A stretch of 64,000 nt of DNA, taken from positions 22,937,515 to 23,001,514 of the forward strand of contig NW_022881603.1 of assembly GCF_003369915.1 (NCBI RefSeq), written 5' to 3'. The position numbers and the translations under genes were made by a program. The notes under the pieces are model-generated. The model searched no databases. It was not told where the DNA came from and saw only the letters and a list, made by a program, of their open reading frames with translations. Shown piece after piece: positions 45,801 to 55,911 of the stretch. Source of the stretch: Drosophila miranda. Taxonomy: Eukaryota; Arthropoda; Insecta; Diptera; Drosophilidae. The stretch's first letter is position 1. Every line of letters starts with the position of its first letter.

Positions 45801-48800
45801 CCGCTTGCGAGACTAATTTGTGCGATATTGTAAGGCGGTTTTGGGAAGTCGATGGAGATTATTCGCCCTCATCAATTTCGGAGGAAGATGTTCATTGCGA
45901 ACAGCATTTCGTCACAAACTGCATTCGCCTAGAGTCCGGAGCTTACTCCGTGCGTTTGCCAACCAAATTCAGTCTAGAGGAATTAGGAGAATCGTATCAG
46001 CAGGCGCTACGTAGATTTCTCAATTTGGAGAGGAAGCTAGCAAAAAATGCACAGCTTAAGGCAAAATATATGGAGTTTCTCCAGGAGTATCGTGATTTAG
46101 GACACATGTCGCCAGCTTCGCGGCAGGCAGACCTCCCGCAGTACTCCTTGCCTCACCATTGCGTCCACAAGCAGGATAGTACAACCACCAAATTACGCGT
46201 AGTGTTCGATGGATCTGCCAAAACAGCGTCTGGAGTATCACTGAATGATGCGCTAATGGCTGGACCCACCATCCAACCTAAAATTCTGATAACTCTGCTT
46301 CGTTTCCGCTTTTTTAAAGTCGCCTTGTGTGGCGATATCTGCAAAATGTACCGCTGTGTACGCGTTTCCCATCCCGATACGCACGTGCAGTGCATCCTAT
46401 GGCGCAATGACCCGAAGGAGGAGATTCAGGTGTTCAAGTTGGAGACTGTTACTTACGGAACCAAACCTGCCGCTTTCTTAGCAATTCGTGCTATGCATCA
46501 ATTGGCAAATGATGAAGAGTTGCGTTTTCCGCTTGGCGCTGATGTTGTTCGAAGAGATTTCTATGTCGATGATCTCATATCTGGAGGGGACAGCATTGAT
46601 TCTGTCATCAAGATTCGTCAGCAGGTAAAGGAGCTACTTTCGAAAGGATGTTTTCCCATACGTAAATGGTGTTCCAATGAACCCGCTGCTTTGGAAGGCG
46701 TATCGGAGGCGGATCGCGAAAAGTTCCTTACCTTTCATGACGGGACTGAAGTAACCAACGCGCTTGGTCTAGTTTGGGATCCCACCACGGACAATCTTCT
46801 GTTTAGCTTCGCTCACGTCGGAACCACTGCAGGCCCAACCTCGAAGCGTTCGGTCCTGTCTACACTAGCTAGGTTCTACGATCCTCTAGGGCTATTCTCT
46901 CCCATCATCACAAAAGCTAAAATATTTATGCAGTCGCTATGGAACGAAAACCTAAAGTTGAATTGGGACGAAAGCCTGCCCCAGGATCTACATACGACTT
47001 GGATTGAGCTGACTTCGCAGTTGTCGATGGTTAAAAACTTTAAGTTTCCACGTTACGTGCTTCGGCAGCAAGCCAGATTAGAAATGCACGCGTTTTGAGA
47101 TGCGAGCCAAGCAGCATATGGCGCCTGTGTATACATGCGTTCGGAAGCTCTTGGAATTGTGCAAAGTCATCTCTTATGCTCTAAATCCAGAGTCGCGCCC
47201 TTGAAAAGTATGACTATCCCCAAGCTTGAGCTGTCCGCTGCCCTCGTATTAGCCGAACTAGTGTCCACCATAGTTAAGGGATTATCAGCTCCATGCCAAA
47301 TACATTGCTTGTCGGATTCGTTCATAGCCCTTGCCTGGATTCGAGAATCACCATTGAATTTTAATATATTTGTTTCTAATCGAGTTCAGCGGATTCAGGA
47401 GCTCACCGCTGGAATGACTTGGCATCACGTGCCCACAAAGTTGAATCCTGCCGACATCATATCACGTGGATCCACGCCCGCTGAACTAATGGATAGCAGC
47501 CTTTGGATCTCTGGACCACCATTCTTGCGTCTTGAGAGCTCAGAGTGGCCTGTAGGCTTGCAATTGCCGACCGATGTAACAGAACGTCGTCATGCAGAAT
47601 TAGTTGTTTCAAACGAACGGGATGTATCGTACGATTGCAAATTTCAAAACTCATTCGGATCCATGCAGCGCGTCTTTGCTTACATATATCGATTCTACAT
47701 TCTCAAGGACAAAGGCATAGCGCGGTCGAAGGGTCAACTTACCGTAATCGACATCAAAAATGGTACGCATTTGCTCATAAGGGCAATACAGCAGCAACAA
47801 TTTTCGGAAGAGATAAGGGCCCTCGCCAGCAAACAGGCCCTACCCCCAAAAAGCACGATGGCCTCACTGAATCCATTTCTGGATAGCTTTGGATTGCTGC
47901 GTGTTGGAGGCCGCCTCCAAAATGCCGAATTGGACTACGACGCGAAGCACCCGATCCTGCTTCCTAAGGGACATCGTGTCACTGTCTCTATTATTATCTT
48001 CTTTCACGAAAGGTTTCTCCACGCAGGAGCTCAAGGATTGCTCGGACTGCTTCGGCAAAAATTCTGGCCTATTGGTGGACGCAAATATGTTGCGGGAATC
48101 ATTCGCAAATATGTTAGATGCTTTCGTTTGAAGCCAGTGCTGAGGGAACATATCATGGGAAACTTGCCTGCGGATCGCGTAAGGACTAATCCAGCATTCC
48201 ACACAACGGGCGTTGATTTTTGCGGACCCTTTTATCACAAGTCGGAAGTCAGAAGCAGGCCTCCTATCAAATGTTACATCGCTGTCTTCGTATGCTTTAG
48301 CACCAAAGCAACTCATTTGGAAGTCGTTCGGGATCTATCTACAGAATCCTTTCTGGCAGCATTAAGGCGTTTTATAAGTCTACGTCCCAAACCTCGAATC
48401 ATCTGGTCAGACAACGCTACAAATTTTGTAGGAGCAAAAAATGAGCTTTTGGAGCTTCGGCAAATGTTCCTCAGTGATCCTCATACGTCGGCTGTGTCAC
48501 ATCTCTGCGTTTCTAGTGGAATCGACTGGAAATTCATCCCCCTCGCTCACCTCATTTTGGGGGTTTGTGGGAGGCGGCTGTTAAAGCAGCTAAATATCAT
48601 TTTCATCGCATCGTCGGGACCTACATTTTTACTCTTGATGAAATTCAGACCTTGGCTTGTGAAATCTCTGCTTTGTTAAATTCCCGTCCGCTTTATGCAA
48701 TTACAGAAAGTCCCGATGATCTAGATGTGCTCACGCCAAACCACTTTCTCAATGGAGCCCCGAAAACTGCATTCGACGAGCCAGATGTGGCGCATCTCCG

Positions 48801-50134
48801 GGTCGACCTACTTAGTCGATGGCAGCGGCTGTGTCAAATGAAGCAGGCGTTTTGGAGAAAATGGAGCACGACGTATCTTTCGATTCTTCAGGAGCGGAGC
48901 AAGTGGCGGTCATCGTCTCCAAACATCAAGCTAGGAGCGCTCGTCATGATCAAGGAGGAAACGCTGCCACCATTAAGGTGGCCGCTTGGCCGCATTGAGA
49001 GCGTCATACCAGGAAGAGATGGAACCATCAGAGTAGCCGTCATCCGCACTCAAAAAGGCCTTTTCAAGAGGGCCGTTGGAAAAATAGCGGTTCTGCCCCT
49101 TCAGGATGGATCTGTTGAAAGCCTTTGCCTTCCAACGGGGGGTGAATGTTCGGAGCAGAACCCAGCCGATTAGCTGCTTGCCAAATAGCACCTAATTCTT
49201 GGCCCTCAGCCGCTTATTTTGTTTGTTACTTATGTCTATGTCACTCATTTGTTTGTTCAAGCTCTGCGCTTGCTTGCCCTGCTAAACGCTCTCTGCCAGC
49301 TCGCTCTTCGCTATCTCCGCTTTGCGTCTGCCTACCGACGGCGGCCGAGCGAAGCTGCGCTTAGCGATCGGAGCGGCAATGTAAAGGGCAGGCAAGCCAC
49401 ACTTGCAATTTGGATGTCACGCATTAAAGAACATATCGTAATTTTATTTCTGCGCCGAGTTTTATTTAATTCGAAATAATTAGTCGGCCGATTGGGGATA
49501 AAAAACATTATCTCCACACCTGTAGTAATGCAATGTTTAAACCACTCACATGACTTCGAAGGTAACCCGGCCATGTTTGGCCCCAGGCGTGCATCGAGTC
49601 AGGTTACCGAGTCGATCCAGATGAAAGTTTTTTGCCAGTAGCTCCACATCCAGCTTGTCCGTTAGCCACATCAGGCCTGCGATAGATTCGGCCAACTGTT
49701 TGGAGATTGCATTGCACAATACTTTAAAGTGTGGCTCCAAAAACTTACCTCAGCAACGACGATCAGCTCGTTTTGCCCAGTTTTTTCTGAGGCGAGCAGC
49801 TCCTCGGCTATGTAGAAATCTCCATTTTGCTTCCGTAGCTCCGGCTCCTCGTGGTCTATCATCTCCACAATATCGTCGTTGTCCACGGGACTGTGGGGTG
49901 AAAAACGGGCTGAAGCGAGAGCGAAATTCCCTTATTCACAGGGCCTTACAGTGCCTTCCGAAAGGAGATGGTTGGCATGACGTCTCTGCGATTGATTATA
50001 ATAACCGAAGGAAGACCTCTTTGTTCCGATAATATGAACAGCTTGGGGTAATATATTTGGCTGTATAGAGTCTCTATTCGGAGCAGATCCTGGATCCCAG
50101 CCATCCGAATCACATAGTTTGTTGACTTAGCCAT
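39804..50134 (-). CDS. CFAP61-like gene A (cilia- and flagella-associated protein 61), intron-split by a BEL element
   Basis: CFAP61 is a subunit of the calmodulin- and spoke-associated complex that anchors radial spoke 3 in motile axonemes; in flies that means the sperm tail. First exons: 50134-49950, 49890-49749, 49695-49550, 43117-42933, then 42874-42174 and further exons down to the stop at 39804-39806. Family evidence: an acetyltransferase-like N-terminal part (PVDNDDIVEM, GDFYIAEELL, matching the human DHDDLMPIF...GEYFLAELI region as I recall it), a nucleotide-binding-like part (VIVGFSDICRAFLRH), and IIIYGYSLAVYECINF. Two frame breaks are apparent: around 42830-42837 (after HAEPE) and around 40933 (after DSRI). 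A third conflict may exist near a T run before LSTREV. The start 86 bases from gene B suggests tandem duplication. It is diverged from gene B along its whole length. Confidence 0.72.
43152..43523 (+). repeat. 5' LTR of BEL element
   Basis: This is a 372-base direct repeat of 49147-49518. The differences seen are T/G in CGACGTCGG, T/A in GGGCTGGC and C/T in AATCCGAA. Confidence 0.92.
43898..45268 (+). CDS. BEL/Pao Gag with zinc knuckles
   Basis: This frame of about 456 residues starts MAAPEPTNVANAAMPSD. It has an N-terminal coiled coil (LAELDEAELQARLEQIERM), a capsid region (RFGGSYMDWPEFHAMF) and CCHC-type knuckles (CKYCKSSDHYISRC and CLNCLNKGHSLQRC, then CRNC..H..H). It ends at NLCLAKTCC in a frame that differs from the following protease. 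In BEL elements gag and pol normally share one frame, so a single-base indel near 45230 is likely. A programmed shift is not expected for this clade. Confidence 0.85.
   Translation: MAAPEPTNVANAAMPSDVDFYKHNAESIARQLKAMDRFLTKEELAELDEAELQARLEQIERMNADFDAAQTSLERLDFLQLAHDARLDFSNVYVKVRSRLSRELMAARTVNVANSTARHTLEGNSSLFAYNSIGRSRMPELQLPRFGGSYMDWPEFHAMFSTMVHKDHRIPIIEKFQYLRGCLDGAALDTIRSLELSEENYDKALNLLMLRFDNKLLHFQAHVKAIFGLQGVEKGSAIGLRALSDKINSHLRALQTLATPQEISDGLLIFIIGTKLDHKTKEKWEENLPTSGLPRWSSMASFLEARCRMLENLGSAMVTIPSQQVGESKPSTLITSINDHNSSTCKYCKSSDHYISRCQAFIDLPVFSRYKEVKKRHLCLNCLNKGHSLQRCKSGACRNCQAKHHTLLHMQSGADAELPSPSTESTQHDPASALVASKYISPPPRVKNLCLAKTCC
45259..45628 (+). pseudogene. BEL/Pao protease region
   Basis: AILDSASQVNFITSRL carries the DSA/G-type active-site motif of BEL proteases, which are aspartic. 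The frame runs on to about 45615, where a further shift moves the coding sequence to the frame containing LLIGAGLFFELM. That downstream sequence continues directly to the reverse transcriptase. Confidence 0.78.
45629..48679 (+). pseudogene. BEL/Pao Pol: reverse transcriptase, RNase H, integrase start, with in-frame TGA
   Basis: Reverse transcriptase shows LRVVFDGSAKT, LCGDICKMYRCVRV and the catalytic FYVDDLISGG. At 47096-47098 a TGA replaces what is probably a Cys codon just before DASQAAYGA, the first RNase H aspartate region; the frame is otherwise open on both sides. Integrase follows, with HERFLHAGAQGLLGLLR and a zinc region reading CFRL where C-x2-C is expected, then TTGVDFCGPF and WSDNATNFVGA. 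The frame is lost near 48540 in a C run. Confidence 0.85.
48565..49173 (+). pseudogene. BEL/Pao Pol C-terminal part of integrase
   Basis: The frame resumes as WEAAVKAAKYHFHRIVG with the catalytic-glutamate region (LDEIQTLACEISALLNSRPL), then a C-terminal module (LGALVMIKEETLPPLRWPLG) usual in BEL/Pao integrases. It is displaced by one base from the upstream part. Confidence 0.82.
49147..49518 (+). repeat. 3' LTR of BEL element
   Basis: This is the partner of the 5' LTR and is followed by the target duplication CCTGT. The 3' end of pol stops just before or at its start (about 49173). Confidence 0.92.
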
Positions 50135-50220
50135 TTAATGGTTGCTCAGATAATACAAATATATATTTTAAATGGTTCACACAACATGGAAAAAGACTAC
50201 TTGGTTATAGACGGTTTGAG

Positions 50221-53200
50221 CTACATATCTATGGTCACTTCTTCGATCTCTGTCTCCGTCTCAGGATCGCTGTCCCATCCCGCTGTACCGGGAGTCAGGA
50301 AGTCCTCGGGCAATGCAAACGGATGATGGAAGTCCCTTCGGTGTTCTCGCAGGAAATTGAGAAGCTTTTGCTCCAAGTACCGCTTGTTCAGCGTTATAAA
50401 GTCCAGCACGGCCACATCCATGAAGGGGTTGCGGTTCGCTTTCTACAAGGTTCGTCCATAAGTAAGCAAAGACGCGCAGATAACACGGCTGTCGGAATAC
50501 GTACATTTGGTTGGAGGTGGCTACTGGCCTCAGAAGCTCATGATTCTGCTCCTGCAAGTCCTGGAAGTTCTCGTGCATAATCAGCTCCGTCCAGGGCTCC
50601 TGGAAGCACATCAGGAAACAATCGATTGTCTTGACGCTGAAGCGAGCCTTCAAATTGTTGAGCAGCAGCTCGTGCCTTCCGCAGAAGTGCTCCAGGTAAT
50701 CCAAGTGAGCGACCTGAAATTGAGATCAATAGGGGTCATCCATATTGGAGGCGACACAGTCATACCTTATTGCTGACCACCACAATCTCGTCCACTACCA
50801 TGGTGGGTGCCAAGCAGACGCGGCAAAAGGTGTTGTCCTTATAGGTGGTGAGGTTGCAAGCAAACTCCGGGGGAAGCTGGGAGGCGAGGTAGCGACGTGG
50901 CATGGTCTCTTTTGTAATGACATAGTTGAGTGGCAGAAGTGCCTGAAAGAACAGCGGTTTCGAGTACTTGTATTCGGAGTTATCCGGCTTGGGAGTTAGA
51001 TTCAGGATGTGCATCAGCTATAAGCAAGAGGATCAATCTCTTTGGCTAATCTCTAGGAAACGGATCAGATTACTTTCCCACCTTGCGGCCCAGCTCCCTC
51101 TCGCTGGTGTACTTGTACTGGTAGTTGGGCGCGCCCTTCATTTGGATGAACTTACCCACTGCGTAGATGTTTGGGTCGTTGGTCTGGAAGTCCTCGTTCA
51201 CTAAAATATCGTCCTTGCGCAACTGAATGCCACATTGCTTCAGCACTTAAGAGGAAGGATCAATACGAAATTATTAAGTGTAGTCTGCGTTGAGATTGAG
51301 TACTCACACTTCTTCCTTCTAGAAGCCATGTGCCCCTTGTCGAATGCAATGAAGAGACCGCATTCGAAGGAGGTCTATTTTTTGCTAGGGAAGTGCTCGA
51401 AGACCACTTCCATTATGAAGTGGAATGAATCGTCCTCCACCCAGCGTACAAAGTTATGGTCTTCGACTAGCTCTATCCCGGAGTCAATGAGGATGTCGTC
51501 CAAGATGTACTGAAGGTTCTTGTCCCAGTATGGATTCTTCAGCTTCTCCTCCGCAGTTATGCCGGTGATGCGACGTGGCTGGACCAACACGATGCGCGAA
51601 GGCTCTACGCCGTGGCTGGTCAGAAAGGCAATGCATTCGTAGGTCTGCAGATTAGACCCATATACGAGTATCTTGTATGTGCGGGGCATCTCCTCCAGCA
51701 CCACCCGGACCTTGTAGAACAGCAACAACTTCTTGAGCCGCGAGTTTATTTCCACGAAGTTGCATGGCAGATTCTTGGCCATCGCTGATCTCGAATTTAG
51801 CGTCCTCATGGCAAAGTCCTTATAGCACGCCAGCAACAATGTGTCGTAGTAGATCTCGCAGCTGTTCTCCAGTTTTACGAACTTCTTCTCCCTACAAATA
51901 CTCAACGTAATACCCAGAACATGCTACGGAGGGAACGGATTCCAAACATGTTGATAAAATCAATCCTCCCCGGTACAAAGTGCACCCAGTGCCGCAGATC
52001 CATGCGGATAGTCACATCTCTCACGTAGCACGAGACGTTCTGGAAGGACAAGTAGCAGGTGCCAGAATTGCAGCAATATGGGCACTGGAATATGCCGTCG
52101 AACTCGGCCTCCACAATTCCCGGCATGGTGATCACTGTCACCTGGACGCGGGGCAAACAGGTGTACGTCTCTGAATTCTGGTGACTACGAGAAGACTTTG
52201 GGTAGCTTATGCGAAAGAAGACATTACAATGCCACTCACTCCTTGCTGTTCCACTGGAAGACCAGCTGTCGCAGAAATGCCTTGGCCACATCGGTAAAGC
52301 CAATAACTACGAGCCTCTCGCTATTGCCAAACCATTTTGTGGTGTTCAATTTGTGGCGATAGATGATCAGGTGATCCTGGTAGAAATTATGCACAGTCAG
52401 ATTCAGTCTCTCCTTTAAAGTATCCTCTTCCTTAGGGACTCTGAATGTGGTCGGACTCTTTTTCATGGGATTCGGTTCGACGACTGTCATCATCTTCTTC
52501 AGGTCATTCGTAAACTGGTGACCCTGCGAGTAAATTCTAAAGTAGACATGGAGTCTCTTGAAGTCGGGTACCTACATTTGGCGAGGAAACAAAGTAATAA
52601 TCCCGGTAGCTCGTTTTCATAGCCAGATCCCGAAATATCAGATCGCTACTAATCATAAATAGGGGGTGCAGCCGCAACGAAATGATCTCGGTCCGCAAAA
52701 AAAATTCAGATAATTTTGGTGCCTGGGCAGATGGTAGTGATAATGGAGATGATCGTGGTTCCGAAACTGGCGTAACACCACGAATCCAATAGCGGTATTC
52801 TCCCTGGCCGCCTTGGCCGAGTTGCCGCACCGAATGGTATAGACGGCGAACTCACTGAGCTCGTTCTCCAGGACATCCTTCATGACGGCGGTGATGACTT
52901 CGAGTTCGTTCTTCAGCTCAGCGCTCTCATTGATCTTGGAGGTGTAGGAGAAACTGCTTCCTGTTGAGGAGCCGGAGCTCCCGTCCGACTTCAAGTCCGA
53001 TACACTGGGACCGACGGCCAGGGCTTGAATCACAGCACCGTCCTCCTTCTGCAGTTCATACAAGCTTATCTCCCCGAATATTGTGCTGCGATGGGTGATG
53101 TAGACCTCTTCCGGATTAGCCACCTCACTGGGGCGAGAGGCAACTGGCTGAAACGGGAAGTTGCAGATATAAATATTCATCTATGCTTTAGAGTTGACAA

Positions 53201-54495
53201 CGGTTGTGTCTAACCATAAAGTATTTGAGCACCTCTACGTGGCTGCGTATGGACTTGATTTCCTTCGAGATCAGCATCATGCAGTAGTCGCGGTCGGGAA
53301 AGTCACAGAACATGGCTACCACGCTGTTGAACAAGCGTTCCAGCGGAAAATCCTTGCGCGCCGCAATGTACTTCAGGACAAACACATTCGATGCCGCATC
53401 AAGGGCCAACTCAGATCCCCGTGGATGCATACCGGCACTGTAAACTACACTAATGGATTTTAGCTCTTTGCTAATGTAGTATTCGGAGTTCGCAAGTTCT
53501 GCAAGAAAAAAGTGAAGGAGAAAGATATGTGTATGTTCCGTTCAGTAGCAATTGATGACGAACTTCCAATGATGTATTTCATTTTCGAAAAGAGGCTCTC
53601 ACGCATAAAGAACCTATTCGATCCGCTTGTGTAGTTAGCCTCAATAATTGTGCCATGTATGGAGCTGACTTTCGCCTTTCCACCACTGTAAACGCTGCGG
53701 ATATACTCGTATCTTTAGGATATGCTAAAAGGACTAGGTCAATAATTTGCGCACCTTAGGCCACTGTCGTTCTTTTGCAAGCCGCCCAGAATGGTCATGG
53801 CAGACAGATCGTCAAGAGCATCTGAGGTGAACAGGCAGGCGGCGATCTTGGCCTGGACAGAGCTAATGGCCGGGTATCTAAGTTCAGGAGACTGTTTTTT
53901 GTTGTTAAAGAAACTTACGAAACGTTGAACATCTCTACATGGACCGACTGACCCTCGATAGTTTTGACCAGATTGCCAAAGGATTCCAGTTCATAGTTCG
54001 TCACATAGAAGCGGATGTCGATGTCTGTCGACAGCCAGATGAAAACGGCTGTTTCGATCTCCTGGCAGTCGTTCTCGGTCTCCGTTCTCTCGGTCGTTCG
54101 CTTCTGCCTTCCACTATCCGTGCGCAGTATCTCCTCGGCTATGTAAAAGTCTCCCAGCTCCTCACGCATCTCGGGATATTCGTACTCGTGTATTGCCACA
54201 ATGTCATCATTATCCTCGGGCCTGCAATACCAAGCTTCTGATTAAGATGGCCTTAAGAAAAAGTAGCAGCTTACAAGGCCTTTCGGTAAGTTGCGGTACT
54301 CCGCATAGGCAATCATGCTGGATGTCTCCCTATGGAGCACCACCATCCGGTAGGTCTGATAGCATTTGAAGAGCTTAGCCTTTTCCACGTATTTCCACGG
54401 CGAATGTTGCCGAACCATTTGACGGTGGGCGAGTGGATGAGTGTGTCGATTGCATCCAAGTCATAGATGTCCGCTGTACGCACTTGATAATCCAT
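50221..54495 (-). pseudogene. CFAP61-like gene B, tandem paralogue with several lesions
   Basis: It has the same family and layout as gene A: N-terminal acetyltransferase-like part (PEDNDDIVAIHEYEY, GDFYIAEEIL), mid part (AMFCDFPDRDYC), NAD-binding-like parts (VVIGFTDVAKAFLRQ and ILVYGSNLQTYECIAF) and the C-terminal NEDFQTND region. The ATG at 54495 opens MDYQVRTADIYDLDAID. Lesions seen: the frame changes near 54390 (between IRRGNT and VEKAKLF), changes again near 54286 (before RKAL), and an in-frame TAG at 51377-51375 interrupts FPSKK and TSFECGL. Intron positions agree with gene A. If the lesions are real the gene is dead; if they are sequence errors it is an intact radial-spoke protein gene. 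The stop for the full frame is at 50221. Confidence 0.7.
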
Positions 54496-54596
54496 TTCGG
54501 AGCAGTAGCGCTATAAATGTGTATCCGACTATGTTGTAACCTGTTGTGACGGGATAGACCCTACGTTTATTCGTACTACATTACAACTTTCAACTT

Positions 54597-54921
54597 TCAG
54601 ATCGTGCTTTTCGTGGCGACATCGCTTTCGCCGTCTGGTGGCAGCTTGGATGAGTGAATAGTGAAGCATTTGACCAGCTCCTCCTCCTCCCCGATGTAGA
54701 GCTCCGAGCAGCAGCCGTTCCGCTGTTAATAGATGGTATGTTAATGATTATTCCTGTAAATATTTTCCACTACAGATCACCTCCTTGCCGCACTTTTCCT
54801 CACTTAGATCCTCGCCAGAGCTGGAGCTGGAGATGCTGCTAGACTCTTCAGAATCCTGCCCCGCGACCATGGCCACCAAGAGAAGAGGCAGCAGCCAGGA
54901 ACAACTCGTGCGGTTAACCAT
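54597..54921 (-). CDS. Small secreted Ser-rich, Cys-containing peptide (88 residues, two exons)
   Basis: Exons 54921-54781 and 54722-54597 have a 58-base GT/AG intron and matching phase 0. The ATG opens a signal peptide (MVNRTSCSWLLPLLLVAMVAG). A Ser/Glu-rich segment follows (SSSISSSSSGEDLSEE), then a short Cys region: EKCGK, NGCCSEL and VKCF give four cysteines, enough for two disulfides. The stop is at 54599-54597. It lies just upstream of CFAP61-like B on the same strand and close to the OBP-like genes. I do not recognise the family. Secretion is inferred from the signal peptide only. Both exons are too short to stand out as open frames, but the clean splice supports a real gene. Confidence 0.68.
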
Positions 54922-55175
54922 CGTTCTATAAATGGAATCGCATTGAGGTTCGGTTGGAATTTACAACATCCGCTGATCTAATTACCTCCAATATTAAATT
55001 GGCCACGTAATTGGATTGCTTAATTAAATGTAACAAATGAGACTTTAAATCTGTCCAAGTACAATGAGTAGAAACGCATTCACAGACATTTTAATGGACC
55101 GCCATTTCCTGACGATTTATAAACCCTCTATAAAAGCATTTAGAACCTGCAGATAACTTCAGTATAAGCAGAACA
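54922..55175. other. Divergent intergenic region between secreted peptide and OBP-like gene 1
   Basis: These 254 bases separate two divergently transcribed genes for secreted proteins, so both promoters must lie here. TATAAA-like motifs occur at 54926-54931 on the plus strand and near 55129 (CTATAAAAG), about 45 bases upstream of the OBP-like ATG. The latter is a good TATA box. Confidence 0.5.
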
Positions 55176-55886
55176 ATGAAGCCTATAGTTCTACTGACTT
55201 TCACCTGCCTGATCTGGGTAAGCGGATAATCGTATATCCTAATTTGTGAGTCCTTAAGTTTGCTTTTCAGTTCGCCAGTGGCATTAGCATTGACTGCGAA
55301 AATCCCGAGGCCATCAACGAGGAGCACATTCACTACTGTTGCAATCATCCCGACGGACACAATGACATAATCGAGAAGTGAGCCAAGGAGACGGGATTCC
55401 AGCTGCCCAGCCAGACCGAGGAGGCGATGGTGGACATCACAGCGGATCGGGCCATTCGAGGCACCTGCTTTGGCAAGTGTGTCTTTGGCAGTCTGAACTT
55501 CATGAAAGGTGAAGAGTTGGACATGGAGGCGGTGCGCAATTATTTCAGCTCCAAGTTTGCCGATGATTCGGAGTACGCCAAGGAAATGATCAGTGCCTTT
55601 GACCACTGTCATGGCAAGAGTAAGTGCCATATACCATATGTTTAATTGATCATCTTGACACATCCCTGTTATCCAAGGTGAGGAAAACACCTCCAAGTTC
55701 CTGTCGAAGCCCATCTTCCGCCAGATGTCCCATCAATTCTGTGAGCCCAAGTCGAGTGTGGTATTGGCCTGCGGTATCAGACAGTTCTTCCACAACTGCC
55801 CAGCCGATCGTTGGTCCAAGACCAAGGAGTGTGAGGATACTCTAGCGTTCAGCAAGAAATGTCATGATTCTTTGGCCACTCTTTAA
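55176..55886 (+). pseudogene. Plus-C odorant-binding-protein-like gene 1, with in-frame TGA
   Basis: Exons 55176-55217, 55271-55619 and 55678-55886 splice in phase to about 200 codons. It has a signal peptide (MKPIVLLTFTCLIWFASG) and a Cys-rich fold: HYCCNHPDGH, RGTCFGKCVFG, DHCHGKS, then FCEPKSSVVLACG, FHNCPADRW, KECED and KKCHD. The count and the proline after a late Cys fit Plus-C insect odorant-binding proteins, secreted carriers of small hydrophobic ligands. At 55379-55381 a TGA stands where the paralogue at 58536-57817 has Cys (EMCAK), so one conserved cysteine codon has become a stop. The remaining frame is fully open. Only 25 bases separate the stop codon from the transposon at 55912. 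Confidence 0.75.
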
Positions 55887-55911
55887 AAGAATATGTAGTA
55901 AAGAATATAAA

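Larger units (their letters stand above)
43152..49518 (+). mobile_element. BEL/Pao LTR retrotransposon
   Basis: Two 372-base LTRs (43152-43523, 49147-49518) differ at about three positions. They begin TGTTCGG and end CTCCACA. A 5-base target duplication CCTGT (43147-43151, 49519-49523) fits BEL/Pao. The primer-binding region TGGTGACCCCGACGTGAT lies at 43531-43548. Gag and Pol follow in one orientation, antisense to the host gene. The coding region has at least three frameshifts and one in-frame TGA despite the near-identical LTRs. Confidence 0.92.
43118..49549 (-). other. Intron of CFAP61-like gene A enlarged by transposon insertion
   Basis: On the gene's strand the donor GTGAGT follows FEV plus two bases, and the acceptor TTTTCAG precedes TTCGGCG; joining them gives FEVISAHTKPYKDLY with no frame loss. 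Without the BEL element and its target duplication the intron would be about 60 bases. The insertion is therefore tolerable in principle if the 6.4 kb intron is spliced. Confidence 0.72.

Noticed and set aside
43147-49523. BEL insertion as an exon disruption of CFAP61-like gene A
   Set aside because: A first frame reading suggested this, but the acceptor TTTTCAG at 43118-43124 lies downstream of the insertion in gene orientation and restores the frame, so the element is intronic.
47096-55381. Two TGA codons at expected cysteines (BEL RNase H and OBP-like 1) as possible selenocysteine
   Set aside because: The proteins are unrelated, neither family is known to use selenocysteine, no SECIS-like element was recognised, and TGC/TGT to TGA is a common single-base change.
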